Part shown: positions 41,694 to 53,689 of the stretch, piece by piece
Layout: each line of letters starts with the position of its first letter
Position numbering within the stretch: position 1 is the first letter of the stretch
From: Sesamum alatum
Taxonomy: Eukaryota > Streptophyta > Magnoliopsida > Lamiales > Pedaliaceae
Direction: 5' to 3'
Assembly: GCA_034509735.1 (NCBI GenBank)
Contig: JACGWO010000004.1
Location: 18,271,395-18,335,394, forward strand
DNA: 64,000 bases
Translations under genes and position numbers: made by a program
The notes under the pieces: generated by a model
The model's input: only the letters and a program-made list of their open reading frames with translations
The model's database searches: none
What the model was told of the DNA's origin: nothing

Positions 41694-43901
41694 TGAAGGG
41701 ACAAGCGGATCTGCCTGGGAGCGCGAGCGGAAGCGTGAGATGAATAAATCGCATAAAATTAAAGCAATAATCACATAATCCCAAGGGGTGTACCCTTGGG
41801 TGCTCAACCAGGTGTTCGATGTAGGATGTAACAATATTATAAATATATATTGTACATAGAGCATAGAAACAAAAATCAAACTATGAAAGCGTAAAACCGA
41901 AATTACCTTTGTAGTTTTGTCGCTTGTACGGCTACGAGCGTTGTTCCTCCCGGAAATGCTCACCAAGTTCAAACGTATGAACTCTCTAGAGTAGTCCACA
42001 CCACATCGGAAGAGATACACGTTTTTCTTGCTAGAAGAAAACGGATCTAGAGGATTCGGTTTAAGAAACTAGAACACTATTAATTAGTGTCTTTTATTAA
42101 ACTTGCTTTGTTCTTTCAAATGATCCAAGATCAAATGAAAAACAAAAGGGAATAGTAGAGAGGGGGCCGAAAATGGTGAGGAGAAAATGAAGTGTGTTTT
42201 TCTTCTTTTTCCTAGAAAAAGATGAATAATGAATTCTCTTCCTTTGATGATTGTATATACTCATATATATACAAAATTAATGTAATTATTGGAATGTGTC
42301 TAGGTTCATCCAAGGATATCTAGATACATCCCAATCAATCCCACTAATTCATCAGTCAAGTCTACCATTTCATAAGGTATAATTTAATCATACCAAAAGA
42401 GAGAGGCTTGATTGGAATTTATTTGTCCCTTACCAAAAGAGACAAAGTCAACCACATCAAGGCCATGTATTGCCGATTTTTACCTCTCCAAGAATGGTAA
42501 TTTTCAGCCATACTATTATAGGGAAGAAGTCCAACTTCTTCCTATTCCAACAGTGGAATTAACACACCTCTTGGGTCAAAATTTAACGGATCGGGTTCCA
42601 CTGTAATCCAATTACAACGGACCCAAAATTAAATCCCATATTATTCAAGGTCCTTTTAAATAATCTCATATATCTTTTAATCCAATTAAAAGATCCAATC
42701 TTTCTTCTCTCTACATTAATCGGTAAATTTCATTTACTGATTAAACGAGGGTCCGATACAATATCGGCCCGTCCATCGAATGGACAATCCCTTAAGTAAT
42801 CCAATTACTTATTATCCTCCGAAATTGACTCTAAGTCAATTTCTCCACCTTCTCGATGATTTTGTGTGTGACCCTTTAGGTTCACCTCAGCTGGACTTGG
42901 ACCCGTGTCCAACAGGGGCCCGTTACCATGGGTGGCCGTCTAGCAACGGTCCATGGCCTAGAGACTAGGTGAATGTTGGCGTGAACATTTAGGCGCCGAA
43001 TTCGTACAGGTATGGTCCTTCCATCTAGCGTCTCCCGGTCTTAGTCTAGGGTATAGAATTGGGCGTCGGCTCCCATCCTTGACTAGACATCTATGCTTAA
43101 TACTCGAGACTACGCATGTCTCATTGCATCGACACAAGAAACCAGTTCCTGTTTGACCAACCACTGTGGCCACAGGTTTAAGCAGCATGAACGTGTCTCC
43201 GAGTGCATAGGAGATACCTCTGCCACATACTGACAGAGGACGGATCCTCTTCTTAGAACCCAACATCCTCGCGACACATTCTGACTGCATTGGACAAGGT
43301 TTATAATGATCATCTTACAGAATGATCACCTCTCGCCAGATCCAAGATACAACCATCCTGTGTACGTGAGGGCCATGGTTCCTCAAGTCTGAGGACTACT
43401 CCCATACTATCGGAATCGGGGAAATCCAATCATACTGACCAAGACTCCAAGGCTTCCATATGATGATCCTCGCGAGTCAGTTCAATCGGCTCGACCCCAG
43501 TCGACCAACCCACCAAGATCGTATAGGCGTCCCACGCCTGTCGTCGATGAAACATGGCACTCATCCAATGAATACGATTCTTGTTGCAAGTCTCTGTAGG
43601 TCTCTCGTTGCCCTATCTCGAGGTCCTCCACTTGGAATGTTGCAAACCCAACTCTTTATTAGTTGGTTTCATGACCACCATCCAATGCGTGGCCCAACTA
43701 CATGAGTTGTTAACCATGGTCAGTAGGCTTTGTTGTGATATATGTAAAACACCATTTTAACATATGAAAATGAGCACAACAAAGGAAGTACCAATAGTAA
43801 TGAATACTCATTTATTCATTACATAATATTACATGACATCAAGTTGTCAAATAGGTTATAAAATGCTAAACCTATTGGCTTTCTGGTCACCTATTCTAAC
43901 A
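41694..43901 (-). repeat. Complete solo LTR, copia type, perfect 5-bp TSD
   Basis: On the plus strand it begins TGAAGGGACAAGCGG and ends CACCTATTCTAACA, the complement of the family start TGTTAGAATAGGTG. The direct repeat ATATT flanks it exactly (41689-41693 and 43902-43906), so it is a solo LTR left by recombination. At 2208 bp it is the longest family copy. Open frames within it have no resemblance to known proteins. Confidence 0.93.
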
Positions 43902-43906
43902 ATATT

Positions 43907-44791
43907 AATTAAATTGTTTGAAAATTAACTCCTTAATTCCAAGAACCAATTAATCATGTTTGTTGTGTAGCATCACATCATGAAGCCCTATCTCTAGGTA
44001 AAGGTGGCGAACATAGGGATGGATGGTGAGTCGAAAGCTTGTTTACTTAATAATTATGCATTCATTCCTTCTGTTTCTTGATTAAGAACATAGGAAACAC
44101 TACGCCTTGTTTTCGTGATACCTTGGTCGAGGATTTATTAATAAATAGTAAAGAGCATAGGAGATCTCCTGCTTTAAAGGTCAGGTTGATGATTTCTTGA
44201 CGTGCCACTCATTGACCTTCATATTAGATTGGCTTGCACCCCAAACATCCCTTCCATGATAACCAAGATGACCCGGAAGTAAATCAAAGTGCAAGGGACC
44301 TAATATAAGATCACGATGATGCCTTACGTCATAAGAACTAGTATTGCACTGTCGTGTCAGAAAATTTTAAGTTCGATGTTGTCACTCAAATAAAGAATTT
44401 CCCATGGAGTGTTTAGTGCATTTGTTCCCAACGAGGATCCTTACGCTCACATAGTGTCTCCACACCATATCCATAGAATGAAACATTCACTTGAAGAGGA
44501 CATGCGTCGTGTGAGCAAGCCTCCAGGGGATCAATGATATTCTCATCTCACTGATCTTTGGCTTAGAACATGTGCGGCCAAGACCTTGGATGCATATTTC
44601 ATGATCACCACCAAATCTGTAACAATGCGTCGTAGTCATACATGGCCTAGGGACTTTATGCACCAGTTAAAACAAATAAATATTATGTCATACCCTAAGG
44701 CCTGGACATCACAACTCCCCACTTCGAAGTGTGACATTTATATCTACGGTCAAGTGAGAGTCATCATAGAACAGCTTTAAACTCATACAAA
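43907..44791. other. Intergenic or old retroelement sequence
   Basis: Composition is more balanced than in intergenic DNA elsewhere. Phrases such as TCATACCCTAAGGCCTGGAC hint at gypsy LTR-type sequence, but no boundary, coding motif or second copy was found. Confidence 0.3.
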
Positions 44792-46527
44792 TGTTAGAAT
44801 AGGTGACCAGAGATCAATTAGATTGGCCTTTATGTAAAATTTGACAGACTCGATGTAATGTAATATGATGTACTGAATAAAATGAGTACTCATTATTTAG
44901 CTCTACCTTTGTTGTGCCTATTTCATTATGTTTCTAATGTTTCAACATCACAAAGCCCACAGACCGTGTATACAACCCATGCAGTTCGACCACGAATTGG
45001 ATGGTGGTTATGAAACCAACTAATAAGGGTTGGGTCTGAAACGTTCTAAGTCAAGAACCTCGAGACAAGGTATCGATTGTTCTATTAAGTGCTATGCGTC
45101 GTATTAATTACATGAGTGCCACGTTTCATTGACGCTAGATGTTGGGCTTAATTAATTAAGTGGATTGGATCCGTTAATTAACTAAGTCCATTTGGGCTTG
45201 TGAATATTTAATTAGATTAAATATTCACTTGGATCTCTTCTGTTAGATGTTTTATTTAATTAGATTGAATGACAAGTCCAACAAATTTAATAATTGTGGC
45301 TCTAACTAATCGTCGGACAAATTAAATGAGCCCGATCCAAATACACAAGCCTAGCCCACGTTTGACTTTCACTAAGTCAAAGGTTGAATTCCTTGTAGAG
45401 AAAGAGCTAAAAATCATCTACATATAATGTATGTAGGATTGTCTACATATAATTTATGTAGTTGTGGAGAGGTTATGGAAGGTTGGAGAGATATATTGAG
45501 GTTGCCTTATGGCTTAAAAGACTATGTCTTACCACAACACACATTGGACAATTTTTGCTCTCTAATTCTCTCAAGGATTCGGCCATTCTCCACTATAATG
45601 CCTGGAGAATTTCTCCATCTGCCACCTTATGTTCATCTTGGTTTAGACCAAGTTAAGAGCAAAGGAAGATCAAAACACTAATTGATAGTATGGTTTAAAT
45701 TTCCTCTTCCATGGATTCATTCCTTGCTAGCATGAGAATGAATCTCATGATTCCAATATGGTGTGGATGCATTTAAAGGATCTCTACTTTGAGGCCTCAC
45801 ATGGACAAGTCTCGAGACGAGATCAATGCGACATATAATGTATGTAGGATTGTCCACATAGAATATATGTAGTTGTAGAGAGGTTATGGAAGGTTGGAGA
45901 GATATGTGGAAGTTGCTTTATGGCTTAGAAGACTATGTCTTCCTTCCATATCTCTGATATCATTCCACCTCTTACCAAAACACACAGTAGACAATTTTTG
46001 CTCTCTAATTCTCTCAAGGATTCAGCCATTTCCACTCTAGTGCCCAACCAAATTTCCCCATCTTCCACCTTGTGTGTTTTTGGTTTTAAACCAAGTTATG
46101 AACAAATGATGATCGAAACACAATAATCAATAGTATGGTTTTGATTTTCTCTTCCATGGATTCATTCCTTGCTAGCACGAGGATGAATCTCATGATTGCG
46201 GTGTGGTGCGGATGCACTTAGAGGGTCTCTATATTGAGGCCTCGCGTGGACGAACGTCGGGAGGAGATCAACGCGTGTAGCCAAGCGGAGTAATAAACCA
46301 AAAAGGTATTTCTAATTTAATTATTTCTCTTGGTTTTCTCCTTTTTTTATTCCATAGCCATGACGCTTGCATTGTGTATTTGTATATATATGTATATATT
46401 TTCTGCATTTATACACTGATAGCTCAGGAACGTTTTAGGGTACACCCCTAGAATGCAATTTAAATTCCGCACGTTTTTATTCCCACCACGCTTCCGCCAC
46501 GTTCTCGGGCCAATTCGCTCCCCTTCA
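44792..46527 (+). repeat. 5' LTR with internal tandem duplication
   Basis: It starts TGTTAGAATAGGTGACC and ends CGCTCCCCTTCA. Inside, 45420-45830 and 45831-46274 are tandem copies of a ~411-444 bp unit, both opening ACATATAATGTATGTAGGATTG and including CTCTCTAATTCTCTCAAGGATTC. It also lacks the middle block present in the solo LTRs. Confidence 0.88.
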
Positions 46528-46529
46528 AG

Positions 46530-46541
46530 TGGTATTAGAGT
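46530..46541 (+). promoter_or_regulatory. Copia primer binding site (initiator tRNA-Met)
   Basis: TGGTATTAGAGT lies two bases after the 5' LTR end. It differs slightly from the standard TGGTATCAGAGC that pairs with the 3' end of initiator tRNA-Met. Confidence 0.8.
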
Positions 46542-48625
46542 TCGGATCGGTGTATGTGGCTATGGATAATATGTTTGACGTGTTCAAGCATTTTCAACGT
46601 GTTTAGATTGGCTTTAAAAGCATGTGTTTATTGCTTTTGATTTTTATAATTATTTATTAAAATTTGCATGTTTAATTATGTTGATTGATTATGGATAATT
46701 GGGTGATTTTAGAAAATTGAATTTTATGAAATCAAAGGTATGTTTCACATTTTTTTGTGCAAAAATAAAATTAAAAAGTAAAAAAATTCAGTGCATCGGC
46801 AGATGCTGTCGGTCGGCAACAGGCTACCTGCTGTAGCGCGTGTGGGATTGGATGTCCACGCGCATGCACTTGTGCGGCCGGGCGGCACGATCGAATGGCT
46901 GGACCATTTTTTCGCGTTTTTTTTTTCTAGAAAATTGGATTTTTTGGTATTTTGCATATTTTTCTGAAATATTTAATTTATGGTTGATTTGATCTTAGTT
47001 GAGAATAATCTATCCTAAAATTAAACTGCCTAAGATTATTTCAGAAATGGTTTCCAAACAAAATAATAATAAGAATTTCACAATATACGAGGTTTCTAAT
47101 ATCTTATTTTAATTGCATTTTGCACATGTATTTTTTTGGGAAGGGGGGATATGATTTGGAAGCTGCCTTTTCTTTTCTGCCCAATGAAGATGACATGAAT
47201 AGTTGGAGTTGGTGCTTCTCCATTCGAAAGTAAGAACAACTTCCATCTGACCGCTTTCACGCTTCCTAAATCCAGCCGGTGAATCTAATATGAATAGTTC
47301 GCCAGGGGGAATTTGATCTTCAGGTAACATTTTGTTATGTTATGGCATGATATTGGATATCATTGATTTAATACATGGTTTTTATTATTTGGAGCATTAT
47401 TATATGGGATAAGTATTTATGTTGTCTTTTGTTAATTGGATTAACAAGGGATGATCACAAAGCACATTGACCTGTGTATGGTTTTAAATTTCGATTTGGT
47501 TGGACCTGTCTGCCTCTTAATTTTCTTATCTCTCTCATTTTATGCCTTGTAAATAAAATATTTTTTTTCTCCCTATGTTTGTACTCCCCCCAACTTCTGT
47601 TCGGGATTTTTTAAGTTTTGATGTAATGAGAATAGATAGGTGGAGAGGATTTTATTTTTGAAATAAAACATAAGAACGCAAGCCAAAGGCGTTAGAGGCC
47701 TATGGAGAAGGCTATTGGTTGGCCCACGGAGGATCCATGGAGAATAGGCCATCGACGCCCACGATGGATAGTCCAAGAAGATGAAGAAGTAGTACAAGGC
47801 TCATTAGCTTGGTAATGTTAAAAATCTTATAATAGTGTAGGCTTACCCTAGATTGACTACAGATTCACTACTGGCTCAGTAGGTCGCATAGGATTGGGCT
47901 TGTGATCATCAAACAGGGGGGCTTGTAGGTTTCTAATTTTGCATGTGATGCATTTACCTTTATTATGAATGCTTTATGAAATGATCTAAGTATTTAATCA
48001 CATGGAAAAATACCTTATATGATGAGGCCTCGGTCAATTCTTAATCAAACTCTCACTTGGTTGGACCAAGTTGAAATATTAAGCCCATGATGGACTTGGA
48101 TCGAAATGATTTTGATCCGTCCTAGCCTTCCATCTACAATAATGTGGTGAGAAAGTCACCGCTATTCAAACGCGGTCTCACAAGTCGTGGCACATTTGGA
48201 ATAGAGGAAAGTTGCACCATTGTTGTGAACAAGAGAATATGCTCACTGATTTCCTGTCTCACAAGTCATGGGGGGCGACAATTGAGATATGATTTGATTG
48301 ATGGGTCAGGCCTACCACCGAGTTGCATGATTCGCTTGGAGTCCTCAGGATCATGTGAAGAGGCAAAGCGAAACATCTTGGGAATCTCATTGGATGAGAA
48401 TGGTATTGGATACCTCCCACGAGGCTTTTCGCTGTGAAGTAAAAGCGAGGTATGGAAAATTGCACTTGTGGATCCCAAGCCCAGTAGGAAATGGTTACTC
48501 GAAACCCCATTTGAGAGTGATGGGCTTCTGCAGAAATAGTGGGAGGGGTTATTGACTAAAGGACTGGGTCTTAACTTGAACATAATTTGGTATAATCTAC
48601 TAAATATTTTTCTTTGTAATTATTG
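46542..48625 (+). other. Long leader of the copia element
   Basis: About 2.1 kb with no open frame that has recognisable motifs. A GC-rich patch at 46790-46910 (GCATCGGCAGATGCTG, GCGGCCGGGCGGC) stands out. A leader this long is unusual for copia and may contain insertions. Confidence 0.5.
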
Positions 48626-49422
48626 ATGTCTAAAGAACCCATAACACCTATGCTTGAGACTAAGAAGTTTAACGGAACAAATTATCATGACTGGCTGCAA
48701 AATCTTAAGATAGTCTTAGATCTCAAGAACCAGACTTATATTTTGGATAAGGTTCTTCCTCAAACCTTGCCGAAAAGGTCATTGCCGGACGACCGTTTGA
48801 CGTTCGAGAAGTGACATAATGACAATCGGAAGGTCTGTTGCATCATACTAGCATCCAAGCAGTATGATAGGATGAAAGATGCTGCCTTGATGATGCTTCG
48901 AATGCAACAAGTCTATGCGATCTTGAACAAACATATTAGATATGTTGTAATGAAGGCATTCTTTGGAACAAAGATGACAGAAGGATCGTCTGTCTTGAGC
49001 ATGCAGTGATGATGCTATCCCTAGTGAAAAAGCTCAAAAACCTCCGAGTTTATCTTGAAAAAGAGACGTACGTCGACACGATCCTTCAACCTCTTTTCCC
49101 CTCATTCGACCCATCTGTAGTCAACTATAACATGAATGGGCTTGAGAAAGGCCTTTATGAGTTGATAGATATGTTGGTCCAATATGAGGCAAAGATTGAA
49201 AAATCTGCGTCGGCTGTACTAGTGGGGAGGCTTCAACCTCAAAAGCGAAAGGCAAGGGTGTCGGATGCTGGAAGAGGAAGATGGCTCATACAACATCAGC
49301 CGCTGCTAGCACCTGGAGTGCTCCTGTTACACCACAAGAACAATGTTTGCATTAACTACTGGAAAAAGGGACATCGAAAGAAAGAGTGTCCTAAGCTCCT
49401 TTCCACTGAAGGTGACATTTGA
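48626..49422 (+). pseudogene. Copia gag with zinc knuckle
   Basis: The start reads MSKEPITPMLETKKFNGTNY followed by HDWLQNLKIVLDLKNQTYIL, the usual N-terminus of plant copia gag. It is cut by TGA after LTFEK at 48812 but continues in the same frame with NDNRKVCCIILASKQYD and KAFFGTKMTEGSSV. A frame change near 49000 is followed by SFDPSVVNYNMNGLEKGLYE and the zinc knuckle CINYWKKGHRKKEC. The second Cys of the CCHC box is Tyr, so the knuckle would not bind zinc properly. Gag would form the particle and package RNA; this copy cannot. Confidence 0.88.
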
Positions 49423-50350
49423 CTTAAGTATCAAAATGATTATTATTCTACTCTTTGGTATTGGATACCAGTTATTCGTAATTTGTGAAGATAAGAAGTA
49501 GAAAGCTAAGATAAGTGATTCTAAGGTCTAGCAATGGAAGAGTTGTTGCTACAAAACTAGGGACTAGTTAGGCTTAGCAGTGATCATGTTAGGATAGTGT
49601 CTATAGGGATTATGTAACCTATCATGATCAAAATAGATTTTCGTTCATTTTTAGAAAATTTTTGGATCACAGATTTTTTAGCAATGAAATTGTTTTTATT
49701 TGACAAAGAATGGTGATTCTTGTCTGCTAGGTTTGGGACATAACCGCTTAACACTGTCTCATAGTTGGGTTATGAGTACTCAAAAACAAATGAATAAAAT
49801 CGAGATGAACTTACAGATTTGACATCCATGGCTAGGTCGGTTTCCTTTAGTTAAGAATAAGAACGATGGAAGATTCAGAGAGTCTAGCAATAGATAATTT
49901 GAGTCTGATAGCTTGCAAATCCTTTCTTAAAAGGTAAAGATCGAAAAGCTCTTTGTTAGACAAAGTGGGATTGCCAATAATCTACTGGATTGGATCAAAA
50001 AAGATTTCTATAGATTAATGAATACACAAGACCAGAAGAGGGTTACAAGTATAAGAACCTTTGGTAAGTTCGAGAAATGAGACCTGGAGTGGTGAACCAA
50101 ATTGGTTACCTCAATTAGATTGAGAGGGCGTGTATTTAGTGGGAGTGCCACTAGTCTATTGGATTAGATCCAGAAAGATATTTGTAGGTTACTGAATAAA
50201 CATGGCTAGAAGAGGGTTCTCATTTGAAATGAAATCAAGATGTTAGGAAAAACTGAAGCACGAGTATTGTTCATGCAATTCTGTATGAAAGGAATTGGAT
50301 TCTATTCATAGCATCAAGTTATCCAAGACTTAGTCACGATTCACCATTGA
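49423..50350 (+). pseudogene. Copia GAG-pre-integrase remnant
   Basis: Broken frames still show the pre-integrase order: near 49745 a stretch equivalent to the LGHI motif, then at 49910-50140 words matching KPFVRQSGIANNLLDWI, related to the usual KMTKxPFxGQxxRAxxLLDLIHTDVCGP. The integrase catalytic core and the start of RT do not follow. Confidence 0.55.
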
Positions 50351-51020
50351 GGAAGCTTAGATGTTTTACATCCCCTACGTCTTTGCCGTAGGCAACATGG
50401 GTTTGTTGTTCAGTGCACAGGGCATAATGTTGTTTATGCTTCGTATAGGACAATGGATATCGGGTGTGTACTGATAAGGCAGTAGAAAACAATTGAGAGC
50501 AATCTTTAATACCTGAATAAGGATTGGAGAAGTGTCCTTGATGTCGGTTAATGGAGAGTTGATTCTAGAAAGCTATAGCGATACTAGCTTCCAGAATCGT
50601 GTAAAAGATGTTTAGTCTCAACACCTATGTATGTTTGGACTTAATAGTGGATGTGGTAGCTTGGAAAGGTTCCAAGTAGGATACAACGGCTTTCCATCAA
50701 GAAAGTCGAATGTATAACGGCTTTGGAAGTCAGTTCTGGAAAGTGGTTTGGATGAAAAACCGCATCTATTGGATAGATGTGGTGCCTAGCACAATCGATC
50801 CAGTAGTTATGTTGGAGGTTAACAACTAGGCTATGGCAAAAGTTTTAGGCCCGAGATCTCATCACAAGATCCATAGAAAAATCTTATACAACCACCATCT
50901 GCAGGAAACGATGGTAGAAACAACTAAAATACAGTTGTACTGTATTACCTCGGTAGAAAAATACAGTAGACCTGCGAGATTGAGCTGGTATCACACCTTA
51001 CTCATTCTCAAAAGGTTCTA
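50351..51020 (+). pseudogene. Copia RT end and RNase H remnant
   Basis: Decayed sequence follows the order of the copia C-terminus: a PYVFAVGNMG stretch (for PYASAVGS), a YSDTSFQNRVKD stretch (for YTDASFQSD), then codons at 50833-51020 reading GPRSHHKIHRKILYNHHLQE, which corresponds to EPRSHQKSKHI..RRFHLIREI. Stops and frameshifts are frequent. Confidence 0.7.
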
Positions 51021-51048
51021 AGTGACATGGGTATTTCGCTTTGAGGTC

Positions 51049-51059
51049 AAGTGGAAGAA
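51049..51059 (+). promoter_or_regulatory. Copia polypurine tract
   Basis: AAGTGGAAGAA lies directly before the 3' LTR start TGTTAGAATAGG, matching the usual AAGTGGGAGATT style of copia elements. Confidence 0.75.
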
Positions 51060-52016
51060 TGTTAGAATAGGTGATCAAAAAGCTAATTGAATTAGCGGTC
51101 TTCCAACCTCTTCGTCAATCATAATTAATGCAATGTTATCCTGATGAATAGAGTAAGTATTCAGCACTGGCATTTGTGTTTCTTTTGCTTACTACTAACG
51201 TTGAATGATGTTTCAACGTCACTATGAATGCCCAAAGACCAATTGGATAACCCATGTAGTTGGGCTGCTCATTGGATGGCGGCTATGTAACCAACTTCTG
51301 AGGGTTGGTCTAAAACGTTCCAAGTCGAGGACCTCGAGACTAGGCATCGAGTGTCCTATTGAGACTTACACTAAGTATTGCATTAATTAAGTGAGTGCCG
51401 GGTTTCATCAGCAATAGACGAAGGTCATCTATGCATTTTAAGTAGGTTACTTGGTAAGGTAGTTGGCTAACTAAACTGACCCATGGGAATCATCATATGG
51501 AAGCCTTGGAGGATTGGTCGGTATGACTGGAATTCCCAGTTCCGATAATATGGGATTAGTCCTCGGACTTGAGGAATCATGGCAGTTGCGTGTATATGAA
51601 GGTTGTATCTTGGATCTGGCTAGAGGTGACAATATCTTTTATATGGTCACTATACGCCTTGTCCAGCATAGTCAATGTATGAATCTCACGATTCCCGATG
51701 TGTTGTTGACGCATTTAGAGGGCCTCTGCGTTGAGGCTTCGCGTGGACGAACATCGAGAGGAGATCAACGCATGTAGCCTATTGGAGTAGAATGAAAAGG
51801 TGTTTGTAGTTTAAATACTGCTCTCGGTTTTCTCATTCTTTTATTCCAGAGCCATGAACGCTTGCATTGTTTATATATATATATATGTATTCTATGTTTA
51901 TACACTGATAGTCCGGGAATATTCAAGGGCACACGCCTTGAATGCAATTTAAGTTCTGCACACTTTTATTGTCATCGTTCTTTCGCCATGCTCTTGTGTC
52001 GATCTGCTTTCCTTCA
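51060..52016 (+). repeat. 3' LTR with large internal deletion
   Basis: It starts TGTTAGAATAGGTGATC and ends CTGCTTTCCTTCA. Similarity to the solo LTRs jumps at about 51680, from GCATAGTCAATG straight to ATGAATCTCACG, so ~1 kb of the middle is missing. It does not carry the tandem duplication found in the 5' LTR. Confidence 0.87.
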
Positions 52017-53683
52017 TGGAGTTCCCTGGCTCCGATAGTACTGGAGTAGTTCTCGAACTTGAGGAACCATGGCAGTTACATACGCACAATGATTGTATCT
52101 TAGATCTAGCGAGAGGTGTTCATATCACGGACATGTCCATTATAAGCCTTATCCAGTGCAGTCAGAATGTGTAGTGAGGACGATGTATTTGAAGAAGAGG
52201 ATCTATTCCTTGTGAGTATGTGACAGTGGTATCTCCTATACACTCTAAGACGCGTTCAGGCTCTCTGAAACTGTGGCCAATTTGATTTGTTGAGTGGAGA
52301 ATGGTTTTCTATGTTGACACAATGAAACGAAATGCAGTCTCCAGCGTCAAACATAGTTGCCTAGTCAAAGATGGGAATCGACACCCAATTACATTCCATA
52401 GACTTAACTGGAAAACGGTAGATGGAAGGATCGTACCCGTATGGTCATTGGGAGCTTAAATGTTCATGCGAACATTCACTTTATTTCTAGTGCCATGGAC
52501 CATTGCTAGACGGACCACCCATGGTAACGGGCTCGTGTTGGACTCGAGCCCAAATCTAGCTAAGGGTGGAACTTAAGGGTCACACACAAATCACCGCGGA
52601 GGTGAAAGAGTTAACTTGGAGTTAATCCTGAAAAATGTTAAATAATTGGATTATTCAACGTTGGATAGTTCATTGCATAGTGACCTAATATTATATTAGG
52701 CTTACACTAATTAATAAATGCGATTTATTAATTAATAAAATTTTTGTCTTAAGTCTTTAATTGGATTAAATTACTATAGGCCTAATTTATTTGGGCCTTT
52801 AGCAAAATTAGATTTAATTCATTCAATTTGTTGGGCTTGTTTTAATTTGAATTAGAACTAGATCTGACCTACTAGATTATGGCCCAACGACTGAGTTGAC
52901 TTCCACTTTTGTAAGGGGGAATAGTTGGAATCTTCCACATAAGGAGAGTAGCCTATTTTGTGCTTTTCGGCCATCACTTTTGAAGGTGATGAAGTTGTGC
53001 TTTCAGAAAGCGTAACTTAGCCCTTGATTATGGTTTCCTCACTTGGTATGATTTGATCATACCTTGTGGGATGAAGCTTGATTGATGGAGATGATTGGAA
53101 TGTATATAGACACATTTCTATGATTCCATTAATTATATATTTATAGCTAAACCACATAATACTCTCATAACTCACTCTTGCTCACTCTACTCTGCCAGCC
53201 TCCTCTCTTCCTCTCTCCCTTTGCTTTGTTCTTCTTGGTTTATGATCAATTGAAGAACAAGGCTTGATTGAAAAGGATATACTAATCTCATAGTATAGTT
53301 ATTTCAATCTTGATTCTTCCGTAGGCTCGATTTCTTCTAGCAAAGAGATCCAAGCCTCTCCCGGTGTCGTATGGACTACGTTAGAGGGTTTCTCCACTTG
53401 AAACCTAGTGAACTTGTTCGGAACATGAAGAAAGGAACAAAGCTTGTCGTCGACATTCAAGAACACTTTAAAGGTAACGATTGAATTTATGTTCAATGTA
53501 TCTTCATTTATGTTGTTCTATGTGTCCTATGTGTAGTGTCTAGTACCTACACATCCTACATCAAACGTCGGAAAAAGATCAAGGGTACACCCCTTCGATT
53601 ATTTTTAAATACTATGCGTTCTTTCATATTTTTTCACACTTCCATCACACTCTCGGGCGAATCCACTTCCGACCCCAAACTCA
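52017..53683 (+). repeat. 5'-truncated copia LTR abutting the 3' LTR
   Basis: It begins in mid-LTR (GAGTTCCCTGGCTCCGATAG), matching the block near 51530 and the solo LTR at 5662, and then retains the middle region that the preceding LTR lacks. It has TATA-poor AT-rich parts, a CT-rich leader (53160-53225) and the 3' box ACACTCTCGGGCGAATCC, ending near 53683. It is in the same orientation as its neighbour, with no internal DNA between. Confidence 0.75.
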
Positions 53684-53689
53684 CAGGAA

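Larger units (their letters stand above)
44792..52016 (+). mobile_element. Decayed Ty1/copia retrotransposon with both LTRs
   Basis: The element has a 5' LTR (44792-46527), a primer site (46530), a long leader, gag (48626-49422), a GAG-pre-integrase remnant (about 49740-50140), the end of pol (about 50360-51020), a polypurine tract (51049-51059) and a 3' LTR (51060-52016). The integrase core and most of reverse transcriptase are absent. Flanks ACAAA and TGGAG do not match, so no target duplication remains. It belongs to the same LTR family as the solo LTRs at 5662 and 41694, and supplies the evidence that this family is copia. Confidence 0.88.

Noticed and set aside
48144..48583. Overlapping frames of up to 105 codons on both strands in the copia leader
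   Set aside because: No motif on either strand. The region is leader upstream of the recognised gag start at 48626.
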